DNA from: Oscillospiraceae bacterium
GTDB lineage: Bacteria > Bacillota > Clostridia > Oscillospirales > Acutalibacteraceae
Assembly: GCA_015065885.1 (NCBI GenBank)
Contig: SVPJ01000002.1
Coordinates: 1-64,000, forward strand
Length of the DNA: 64,000 nt
Reading direction: 5' to 3'
Shown here: piece after piece, positions 8,813 to 16,330 of the stretch
Layout: every line of letters starts with the position of its first letter
Numbering within the stretch: position 1 is the stretch's first letter
The notes under the pieces: generated by a model
Databases searched by the model: none
Seen by the model: the letters and a program-made list of their open reading frames with translations, nothing else
What the model was told of the DNA's origin: nothing
Translations under genes and position numbers: made by a program

Positions 8813-8850
8813 AAAAAACACGGTTTCTATTAACGGAAACCGTGTTTTTT
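8813..8850 (+). terminator. Rho-independent terminator
   Basis: A 15-bp perfect stem (8813-8827 with 8836-8850) has A6 and T6 ends and an 8-base loop. It ends the 1795-8808 operon. Confidence 0.9.
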
Positions 8851-8858
8851 ATGAAAAG

Positions 8859-8874
8859 GTTACAAAACTGTAAC
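8859..8874. promoter_or_regulatory. Palindromic operator candidate
   Basis: GTTACA-AAAC-TGTAAC is a perfect 6+4+6 dyad that abuts the -35 box of the lipoprotein array promoter, where a dimeric regulator would bind. It is not the direct-repeat layout of a standard Pho box. The regulator is unknown. Confidence 0.5.
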
Positions 8875-8903
8875 TTGACGGCGTATGGTGGGTACGGTAT
8901 ACT
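8875..8903 (+). promoter_or_regulatory. Promoter of the lipoprotein array
   Basis: TTGACG (8875-8880), a 17-base spacer and TATACT (8898-8903). No comparable promoter or terminator is visible in the short gaps between the six following genes, so they appear to be one transcript ending at 18486. Confidence 0.8.
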
Positions 8904-8932
8904 GAAATCAGAAAGAAAAAGGAGGAATCGTT

Positions 8933-9913
8933 ATGAAAAAATGGACAATTGGGGCTTTGGTGTCGGCACTGCTTTTGGGTATGACAGCGTGTAATCCGAC
9001 GATTTCTTCCTCGCCGCCGGCGGGAGATGCTACTACTACCACGGTGACCACCACGACGACGGCAGAAGCGCCGAAGCCGACGCCGGATTGGGCGAAAAAA
9101 CTCCCAAAGATGGATGGCTCGACCTCTACCATTCCGCTGGAAGCGGGTATTCGTGCCGCACTGCTCGACATATCGCTCGAAGAAGCGGAAGCACAGGTCA
9201 CCCACAACAGCACCTACGGCTCGTATGAGAATTTGGTGAACGGGGAGTGTGACCTCATCTTCACGGTGCAGATGTCGGAGGAACAGGTGCAGTCGGCCGC
9301 CGACCGCGGGGTGGAGTTGGAGCAGGTGCCGATCGCGGCGGAAGGCTTCGTGTTCGTGGTGAATGCGAACAATCCCGTAGATTCGCTCACGCAACAGCAG
9401 TTGCGGGATATCTACTCCGGCAAGATCACCAACTGGAAAGAGGTCGGCGGCAACGACGCCCCCATTGCGGCGTATCAGCGCAACGAGACGTCGGGAAGCC
9501 AGAACTACATTAAGATCTTCATGGGTGACACCCCGCTGATGAAACCCATCACCGAATTTGTGCCCTCCAGTATGGGGCAATTGATGGATGCGGTGGCGTA
9601 TTACGACAACGCGGAAAACGCCATCGGCTATTCGGTGTACGCCTATGCGGCGGATATGTACGGCAACGGCGATGAGATCAAATTCATCCACGTGGACGGG
9701 GTGGAGCCGACCAAGGAAACGATGGCAAACGGCACCTATCCGTTGCTCAGCTACAATTATATGGCGTTTAACAAGGAAGAATCGGCCGATTCCACCGTGC
9801 GTAAGCTGGTGGCGTGGGTGCTGACCGACGAAGGTCAAGCGGCGGTGCAGGCGGCGGGCTACGTCCCGCTGTCGGATAAGATCGACGTGGACGAATTGGC
9901 ACCCGCGCAATAA
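8933..9913 (+). CDS. PstS-like phosphate-binding-type lipoprotein (array member A)
   Basis: The protein has 326 residues. A lipoprotein signal ends in the lipobox LGMTAC (C20), followed by a Thr-rich linker (about residues 33-43) and a PstS-like binding domain. Ligand-loop motifs are DGSTS (61-65), a 'LRDIYSGKITNWKEVGG' segment, and 'YQRNETSGSQ', the Arg and Ser-Gly-Ser of the second anion loop. These are the positions that hold phosphate in PstS. No pstC, pstA, pstB or phoU lies nearby, so it is an orphan binding protein. It contains only the binding module; paralogs E and F carry the same module fused to another domain. Confidence 0.88.
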   Translation: MKKWTIGALVSALLLGMTACNPTISSSPPAGDATTTTVTTTTTAEAPKPTPDWAKKLPKMDGSTSTIPLEAGIRAALLDISLEEAEAQVTHNSTYGSYENLVNGECDLIFTVQMSEEQVQSAADRGVELEQVPIAAEGFVFVVNANNPVDSLTQQQLRDIYSGKITNWKEVGGNDAPIAAYQRNETSGSQNYIKIFMGDTPLMKPITEFVPSSMGQLMDAVAYYDNAENAIGYSVYAYAADMYGNGDEIKFIHVDGVEPTKETMANGTYPLLSYNYMAFNKEESADSTVRKLVAWVLTDEGQAAVQAAGYVPLSDKIDVDELAPAQ

Positions 9914-9938
9914 GAACGACATAGGGGGAGGGACCGCT

Positions 9939-11255
9939 ATGAAAAAACACGCTGTTTTGGTGTTGGTGTGCTTGCTTACGTTTCTCACCGCGTGTCAGCC
10001 GATGGTGGATCCCGAACCGCCGACGGGGGATACCACCACGACGACCACGACCACGACGGTCGCGCAGCCTGTGGCGAAGCCGAAATACGACGCGGTGGGA
10101 ACGGGCATGGAAAAGCCCGCCGATTTCACGCCGGACGTGATATCGTACCGTGTGACGATATCGTGGGGCGAGAGGGTATCGGGGCTTCTCAACACGGCGT
10201 TGCAGGATGAGATCAACGCCTTTATAGAAGAATATGAAACCGAAACGCATCTTTCGGAAGTGTGGGTTTTGAACGGCTATATGTCGGTGGAAGTCGGCGG
10301 CGAGTTTGCACTGTACGATCTGTATGAGGGGAAACGCATCGAATTTTCCGACCTGTTTTTCAAAGGCGTGGAGTTCGTGCCCACCCTCAACCGCTGCATT
10401 CAGAAGGCGATCCAAGAAGCGGTCGTTTTGTCGGAAGATATCGCACCCTACGGCAGTGAGATCAATCCCGAAGCGTTTACGGGGCTGAAAGAAGGACATA
10501 CCGCCTTTTATTTGGACCGTGTTTTCTTGCCGAACAGTGTGTATCACATCGGACAGGATATCTACGCCGCAGTCGAAGGACTGCATAACGACAGCGTGCT
10601 TTCGATCGCACGGGATATGCAAGGTGTGTTTGAAGATGGCATGGTTGAGCTGTACTTCACAAATACTACGGCGCGCACGGTGAACGAGCGTATGGGCGAA
10701 ACATACGATGCATTGACGGTTTTGGATGCAGATCATTATCCTGAAACTTCCGTTGCCGCCATCAATGCGGCAGTCACCGCCGCGAGCGAGCAATTGGTTG
10801 CCGAGCAAACGATGCAGGCGTGGTATGAGAAGTTGACGGGCAAGGACGATTTTATGATGCTTGCAGGCTACGGCGGTATGAGATGTTCCGAAGTGGCAGG
10901 GCGGTATTTCAGGTTTGACGTGATGCGTCAGATCGGCCCGATGGGGGACGTACCATACGGTATGCTCATGTACTTCGACCGTGAAACAGGCGAGGAAGTG
11001 CCGTATCACCACTTCTTTAAGGATGGCTGGGATATGGCGGCAACATGGTATATATCCGCGGTTGAAGGCTACTATTATTTCGGCGAGCATAGTGAAGAAG
11101 GCAAACTTGCCGAAAAACCGAACCTTCAAAACGCCGCGCCGATGTTCTTCACCGTGGAAAAGGACGGATACGTTTTGAACCTGGCACTGCCAAACGGTAA
11201 CGAGCCGCTCGTGACGGCGGTCATTCCGTTTGAATACGTGGACTGGTCGCGGTAA
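9939..11255 (+). CDS. Thr-linker lipoprotein with 'GTGM' domain (array member B)
   Basis: The protein has 438 residues: signal peptide with lipobox FLTAC (C19), linker of eight Thr in a row, then a domain opening with 'YDAVGTGMEKP'. The domain has 'LQDEINAFIEEYETE', 'ALYDLYEGKRIEFSDLFFKG' and later 'YFDRETGEEVPYHHFFKDGW', so the motif D-x-x-(T/E)-G-x-x-(I/V)-x-(Y/F)-x-x-(L/F)-x-K occurs twice. The order of features recalls RsiV/PdaC-type DUF4163-DUF3298 proteins, but this is an unverified resemblance. It lies 25 bases after gene A with GGGGGAGGG as ribosome site. It probably sits on the outer face of the membrane; function is unknown. Confidence 0.75.
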   Translation: MKKHAVLVLVCLLTFLTACQPMVDPEPPTGDTTTTTTTTTVAQPVAKPKYDAVGTGMEKPADFTPDVISYRVTISWGERVSGLLNTALQDEINAFIEEYETETHLSEVWVLNGYMSVEVGGEFALYDLYEGKRIEFSDLFFKGVEFVPTLNRCIQKAIQEAVVLSEDIAPYGSEINPEAFTGLKEGHTAFYLDRVFLPNSVYHIGQDIYAAVEGLHNDSVLSIARDMQGVFEDGMVELYFTNTTARTVNERMGETYDALTVLDADHYPETSVAAINAAVTAASEQLVAEQTMQAWYEKLTGKDDFMMLAGYGGMRCSEVAGRYFRFDVMRQIGPMGDVPYGMLMYFDRETGEEVPYHHFFKDGWDMAATWYISAVEGYYYFGEHSEEGKLAEKPNLQNAAPMFFTVEKDGYVLNLALPNGNEPLVTAVIPFEYVDWSR

Positions 11256-11283
11256 ATTCGAATAGTTTAAGGGAGGGGCCGTT

Positions 11284-12675
11284 ATGAAAAAGGTAAGCGT
11301 TTGGTTGTTGGTTTTGACGCTTTTGTTTCTTACCGCTTGTCAGCCGACGGTCTCTCCCGCACCGCCGTCGGCAGGAACAACCGTAACAACCGCCACCACC
11401 ACAACGGTAACCACGACCACTACCACTACTGCTACGACCGCCTCGAACACCGTGACCACGACGGTACAACCTACGGTAAAAACGAAATACGATGCAATGG
11501 GTACGGGTATGGAAAAACCCGAAAACTTCGTGGCGGACGTATTGGAATATTACGTCTACGTGTATCGTTTGGATGAAAACGGCAAGCGTATCGAAGGACT
11601 TCGCAACAAGACGTTGCAACAGGAGATCAACGACTATATCCAAGCGCACGAAACGGAAACGCGTGCGGTGGCGGTTCAAATCGTCAACGGATACTTGTCG
11701 GTCGAAACACAAGACGATGCCGTGTTTTATGATCTGTACGAAGGCAAGCGTATCGCGTTTACCGATCTGTTCTTTAAAGATACCGAACTTGCCGTGCCGT
11801 TTCGTGACTGTATACGGCGTGCCATTCAATCCGAATCGGTGGCGCAGAAAGAATGGGGGAATCCCACGGACGGGTTGGATCCGTTGGAATTTGTCGGACT
11901 GAAGGCAGACCATACACGGTTCTCACTCACGACCATCACCTTGCCGAAAGAGACGTATCACTTCCCGGTAGATATCGTGGCTTCCATTGACGGGATGCAC
12001 GGTGACAGCGTGCTTTCCGTCGCGAGGGATATGCAGGACGTATTTGAGGATACGGTAGAGATCCGCTGTCGTATAGCGTATCGTACGGCACACACCCAAA
12101 AGGAACCGCTCGGTGATACGCTTTACGCGGTAAATTGTTTGGATCCTTCGTATTATCCCAATGTCCCCGTGAAGAAAATCAACGAGGCGATCCGCACGGC
12201 AAGTAATGCGTTCGTTTCGCAAGAAAGTTTGAAAGCATGGGTAAAACGGTTCGGAGATACCGCTGATTCGCGCGTTGGTTTGATCAGTTACGGCGGAATC
12301 GGTTTAGGAGAATGGACCGATCGGTATTTTAAACTGCAAGGAACCTTTCAGGCAGGGTCTATGGGTGAAGTGCCGTACGGTATTTTGAAATTTTACGACC
12401 GCCTTACCGGCGATGAGGTTGCGTATGACCGTTTCCTGAAGGACGGATGGAAAGAGGCAAGTGTTTGGTACGATGCGTGTTCTGACGTAGGATATTACTT
12501 TGAGGCACACGAAGCAGATCAAACATTGTCCGAAATACCTGATTTGAAAAATGCCGTGCCGATATATATCGGGGTTAAAAACGGTGCGTACCTTTTGAAT
12601 ATAGCACCGCAGGGCGGCGATATACCGCTTGTGACGGCAGTGATTCCGTTCGACTACGTGGATTGGTCGTTATAA
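11284..12675 (+). CDS. Thr-linker lipoprotein with 'GTGM' domain (array member C)
   Basis: The protein has 463 residues and is the closest paralog of member B: both end in 'PLVTAVIPF(E/D)YVDWS'. It has lipobox FLTAC (C19), the array-wide sequence QPTVSPAPPS, and the longest linker of the B-C-D group, about 35 residues of mostly Thr with Val, Ala and Asn interruptions. The domain starts at 'YDAMGTGMEKPENF' and carries both repeats of the motif ('YEGKRIAFTDLFFKD' and 'LTGDEVAYDRFLKDGW'). Its first 60 bases are nearly the same as those of member D, although the domains differ. Function unknown. Confidence 0.75.
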   Translation: MKKVSVWLLVLTLLFLTACQPTVSPAPPSAGTTVTTATTTTVTTTTTTTATTASNTVTTTVQPTVKTKYDAMGTGMEKPENFVADVLEYYVYVYRLDENGKRIEGLRNKTLQQEINDYIQAHETETRAVAVQIVNGYLSVETQDDAVFYDLYEGKRIAFTDLFFKDTELAVPFRDCIRRAIQSESVAQKEWGNPTDGLDPLEFVGLKADHTRFSLTTITLPKETYHFPVDIVASIDGMHGDSVLSVARDMQDVFEDTVEIRCRIAYRTAHTQKEPLGDTLYAVNCLDPSYYPNVPVKKINEAIRTASNAFVSQESLKAWVKRFGDTADSRVGLISYGGIGLGEWTDRYFKLQGTFQAGSMGEVPYGILKFYDRLTGDEVAYDRFLKDGWKEASVWYDACSDVGYYFEAHEADQTLSEIPDLKNAVPIYIGVKNGAYLLNIAPQGGDIPLVTAVIPFDYVDWSL

Positions 12676-12697
12676 TTCAAAAAAGGGAGGGATCGTT

Positions 12698-13993
12698 ATG
12701 AAAAAGGTAAGCGTTTGGTTGTTGGTTTTGACGCTTTTGTTTCTTACCGCTTGTCACCCCGCGGTCTCTCCCGCACCGCCGTCGGGGGATACGACCACGG
12801 GTGTATCGACCACGACCGACGTTACGACGACCACGACGGTCGCGGAGGGGACGGAAAACGAGTTGTACCGTGCGGTGGGGACGGGAATGGAACGCCCCGA
12901 AAATCACGTCCCTGCTATGCTCTACACCACCGTTTCGGGACGGCTGACCGATGAAAACGGTCACGTTTGGGTGCTGAAAAACAGCGCTTTACAGGACGAG
13001 ATCAACCGCTTTATCGATAAGGCAGAACGGGAACTTGTGACATTGCCGAACTGTGAAGAGGTTGACGTTGAGGCGGAGAGCGTCAACGGGTATCTGTCGG
13101 TCATGGTGCGCGAGAGGACGAAAAATCACCGATGGGGTGACGTGCGTACGGCGTTGTACGATCTCGTGACGGGGGAGGAGATCACCTATTCCGACCTGTT
13201 CTTCCGCGATACGGAGTACGTGCCGCTCATCAACCGTGCAGTGCAACGCAGCTTTCGACGTGCGGAAGCACAAAGCAGTTTGGTGGGTGGTGAGTTCGAG
13301 ATGCGCCATCCGTTTATGGGGTTGCGGGCGGAACACGACACCTTCACCCTGCGGCAGGTGGTGTTCGGTAAGACGGACTACTACATAAACGAATATAAGG
13401 CCGTTGCGATTCGCGACCTGTACGAGCATTCGGTGTTATCGGTGCCGCGTGATGTGAGCGGTGTGTTCCGTGACGATGTTACGGTATATCAGCAGATTTG
13501 GAACGATACGCCGTATACCACCAGTAAGCGGTTGCTGCAAGAATGGTGGAACGGTGAATTGCTTGATGCGCGGTATTACGATGCTGCCGTTTGCGAGAAG
13601 ATCAACACCCGACTGGAAGCGATCTACAAAACCGAATTTTCGATAGACTATTTTGAAGCCTACTACGACACGACCTATAATGGTGCCGAAGGAACGGAAA
13701 TGCGGCTGTCGCTGTGGGGCGGTCGATGGCTGGTGTCGTCGGGTGGCTTGTTCTTTCCGTTCGGCGAAGATAAGATGTTGCCCGCAACCTACGATGCGGC
13801 GTACTATTTCGATATGCAAAGCGGGGAACAGGTCACGTATGAAGCGCTTTTGAAAGACGGATGGGAGACCGAGGCGCAATGGTATCAGATCGACGATGCT
13901 GACGTGGAAGAAGACCATTTCTCTTTTAACAGCAAAGCCGCCGGTGTGGTTGCTTGCGACGACCCCGATACGTCCCTCTGGCGGTTTCGTTAG
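12698..13993 (+). CDS. Thr-linker lipoprotein with 'GTGM' domain, truncated by an amber stop (array member D)
   Basis: The protein has 431 residues: lipobox FLTAC (C19), linker 'TTTGVSTTTDVTTTTT', then 'YRAVGTGMERPENH' and the two motif repeats ('VTGEEITYSDLFFRD', 'QSGEQVTYEALLKDGW'). The reading frame ends at TAG 13991-13993 just after 'SLWRFR', but the same frame stays open for 32 more codons to TAA 14090-14092 and encodes 'ADYLWAELPLS', which is the exact end of paralog E. The stop therefore removes a conserved tail of 32 residues. TAG is an ordinary stop elsewhere here (24112-24114), so loss of the last beta strands is more likely than read-through. Confidence 0.75.
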   Translation: MKKVSVWLLVLTLLFLTACHPAVSPAPPSGDTTTGVSTTTDVTTTTTVAEGTENELYRAVGTGMERPENHVPAMLYTTVSGRLTDENGHVWVLKNSALQDEINRFIDKAERELVTLPNCEEVDVEAESVNGYLSVMVRERTKNHRWGDVRTALYDLVTGEEITYSDLFFRDTEYVPLINRAVQRSFRRAEAQSSLVGGEFEMRHPFMGLRAEHDTFTLRQVVFGKTDYYINEYKAVAIRDLYEHSVLSVPRDVSGVFRDDVTVYQQIWNDTPYTTSKRLLQEWWNGELLDARYYDAAVCEKINTRLEAIYKTEFSIDYFEAYYDTTYNGAEGTEMRLSLWGGRWLVSSGGLFFPFGEDKMLPATYDAAYYFDMQSGEQVTYEALLKDGWETEAQWYQIDDADVEEDHFSFNSKAAGVVACDDPDTSLWRFR

Positions 13994-14092
13994 CTGAGCC
14001 TGCGCACCGGCACGGTGGTGTTGGAGTTTGAACGTATGGATGAGATGGCGGACTATCTGTGGGCGGAACTGCCGCTTTCCTGCATCGGATAA
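13994..14092 (+). other. In-frame tail of member D behind the amber stop
   Basis: Thirty-two sense codons in the frame of member D, followed by TAA. The translation 'LEFERMDEMADYLWAELPLS' matches the C-terminus of member E residue for residue over its last part, showing that the untruncated gene once ended at 14092. Confidence 0.75.
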
Positions 14093-14110
14093 CAAAAAGG
14101 AGGAACCGTT

Positions 14111-16312
14111 ATGAAGAAAGTAAGCATTTGGATTTTAGCGTTGGTGTTTTTGTTTCTTACCGCTTGCCAGCCGACGGTTTCTCCCGCGCCGCCGTCGGGA
14201 GATGTCACCACGACGACGACGGCAAACGGTACGACGACCACGACTGTGAACACGGAAGAGCCGTCGTTCGATTGGGCGAAAAGCATGCCGAAGATGGACG
14301 GCTCGACTTCCACCGTTCCGCTCGAAGCGGGTATTCGTGCGGCGCTTCTCGGCATCTCGCAGGAGGAAGCGGAAAAGCAGGTCGACCACAACAGCACCTA
14401 TCGCTCGTATGAGAAACTGGTGAAAGGTCTGTGTGACCTTATCTTCACGGTGCAGATGTCGGAAGAACAAGTGCAAAACGCACGTGACAAAGGTATAGAA
14501 TTGGAACAAGTGCCGATTGCGGCGGAAGGTTTCGTGTTCGTGGTGAATGCGAACAATCCCGTGGAATCGCTCACGCAACAGCAGTTGCGGGATATCTACG
14601 CGGGCAAGATCACCAACTGGAAGCAAGTCGGCGGCAACGATGCGCCCATCGTGGCGTATCAACGCAACGAGACTTCGGGCAGCCAGAACTACATTAAGAT
14701 CTTCATGGGGGACACCCCGCTGATGAAACCCGTCACCGAATTTGTGCCCACCACGATGGGTGCCTTGATGGATGCGGTGGCGTATTACGACAACGCGGAA
14801 AACGCCATCGGCTACTCGGTGTATGCGTATGCCGCGGATATGTACGGCAACGGGGATGAGATCAAATTCATCCACGTGGACGGGGTCGAGCCGACCAAAG
14901 AAACGATGGCGGACGGCAGTTATCCCTTAGTCAGTTGCAACTATATCGTATACAACAAAGCGCAGCCTGCCGACTCTCCCGTGCGGAAACTGACCGAATG
15001 GGCGCTGACCGACGAAGGACAGCGCGCGGTGCAAGCGGCAGGATACGTGCCGATCAAAACGGTGGCGGATGAACAGGAAGCGCTGTATACCGCCGTAGGG
15101 ACGGGCATGGCGCGTCCCGAAGGGTACGTTCCTTCGCTGCTGTATTATTCGGTGAGAGATCGCATGTTGGATGACGATGACCGCATTTTCGGATTGAAGA
15201 ACACAGATCTGCAAGAGGAGATCAATGCCTTTATCGAAACGGCAAAAAAAGACATGTCGGACTTAACGCGATACAATGTGCGGGTGACGGCGGAGTGCTT
15301 TAACGGGTATTTGTCGGTTGTGATATACACATCGGATGATGTGCCTTCGAACGAAAAAGTGCAAAGTAAGTTGTACGATCTGATAGCGGGGAAGGAGATC
15401 GCCTATTCCGACTTGTTCTTCCAAGGCGAGGATTTTGTGCCGATGCTCAACCGCGCGGTGCATCGCGGCTTAAAACGGGCGGAAATGCAAAATGAAGCGT
15501 TCGGCGACTATGCTTTAGAACTGAAAAAACCTTTCGTTGGGTTGCATGCTTCGCACGAAACGTTCGGATTGGATCGTGTGCTGTTCGGTGCGAACAGCTA
15601 TCACGTCAACGGGTACGTTACGATCGACGTTCCCGATCTGTATGAAAACGCGCTGCTTTCGATACCGCGTGACATGGACGGCGTGTTTGAAGACGGAATA
15701 GCGGTAAAGCAATATATTTGGTCGGCGGCACCGTACAAAAAAGCGTATCCGCTTATGCAAGGGCGCAGTGCGGAATTGCTGGATACGCAATATTATGACA
15801 CGGCTGTTGCCGCCAAGATCAACGACCGTTTGCGGGAACTCTGTGACGAAGAGTTGTCGGAAGACTATTTTTCGAAGTATTACAACACGACGTATACCGA
15901 TGCAGAAGGGGTGGAAATGAATCTTATGCTGTTGGGCGGCCGATGGCTGAATGCAACGGCGGGACTGTTTTTCCCCTTTGGTGCGGATAAGGAACTGCCC
16001 TCCTCCTACGGTGCAAACTACTATTTCGATATGCAAAGCGGGGAGCAGGTCACGTATGAAGCGTTGTTGAAAGACGGATGGGAGACCGTGGCACAGTGGT
16101 ATCAAACGGGCGACGCGTACGCCGAAGAATACGAATTTTTCACCTGCGATCGTACGGCTGTGGGTGTGGAGACGGTGAACGCACCCGACCTTCGTGCATG
16201 GCGCTTCGTTGGGTTGGAAGTGTTTGAGGATACGGTGGCTGTCACGTTTGAACGCTTTACGGATAGAGCGGACTATCTGTGGGCGGAACTGCCGCTTTCC
16301 TATCTTGGATAA
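14111..16312 (+). CDS. Fusion lipoprotein: PstS-like domain plus 'GTGM' domain (array member E)
   Basis: The protein has 733 residues and combines both modules of the array. Lipobox FLTAC (C19) is followed by a linker (residues 32-48), the PstS-like domain (about 52-316; DGSTS at 63-67, R185 and SGS 189-191 in the anion loop) and then 'YTAVGTGMARPEGY' from about residue 326, the start of the domain seen alone in member D. The C-terminal half is closest to D ('QSGEQVTYEALLKDGWET'). A ligand-binding domain joined to a second exported domain suggests a surface receptor or scaffold rather than a transporter subunit; that is inference. Confidence 0.82.
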   Translation: MKKVSIWILALVFLFLTACQPTVSPAPPSGDVTTTTTANGTTTTTVNTEEPSFDWAKSMPKMDGSTSTVPLEAGIRAALLGISQEEAEKQVDHNSTYRSYEKLVKGLCDLIFTVQMSEEQVQNARDKGIELEQVPIAAEGFVFVVNANNPVESLTQQQLRDIYAGKITNWKQVGGNDAPIVAYQRNETSGSQNYIKIFMGDTPLMKPVTEFVPTTMGALMDAVAYYDNAENAIGYSVYAYAADMYGNGDEIKFIHVDGVEPTKETMADGSYPLVSCNYIVYNKAQPADSPVRKLTEWALTDEGQRAVQAAGYVPIKTVADEQEALYTAVGTGMARPEGYVPSLLYYSVRDRMLDDDDRIFGLKNTDLQEEINAFIETAKKDMSDLTRYNVRVTAECFNGYLSVVIYTSDDVPSNEKVQSKLYDLIAGKEIAYSDLFFQGEDFVPMLNRAVHRGLKRAEMQNEAFGDYALELKKPFVGLHASHETFGLDRVLFGANSYHVNGYVTIDVPDLYENALLSIPRDMDGVFEDGIAVKQYIWSAAPYKKAYPLMQGRSAELLDTQYYDTAVAAKINDRLRELCDEELSEDYFSKYYNTTYTDAEGVEMNLMLLGGRWLNATAGLFFPFGADKELPSSYGANYYFDMQSGEQVTYEALLKDGWETVAQWYQTGDAYAEEYEFFTCDRTAVGVETVNAPDLRAWRFVGLEVFEDTVAVTFERFTDRADYLWAELPLSYLG

Positions 16313-16330
16313 CAAAAAGGAGGAACCGTT

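Noticed and set aside
13991..13993. TAG as a recoded sense codon (e.g. pyrrolysine)
   Set aside because: TAG is the normal stop of the permease gene at 24112-24114 and no pyl genes are seen, so a nonsense mutation is the simpler reading.
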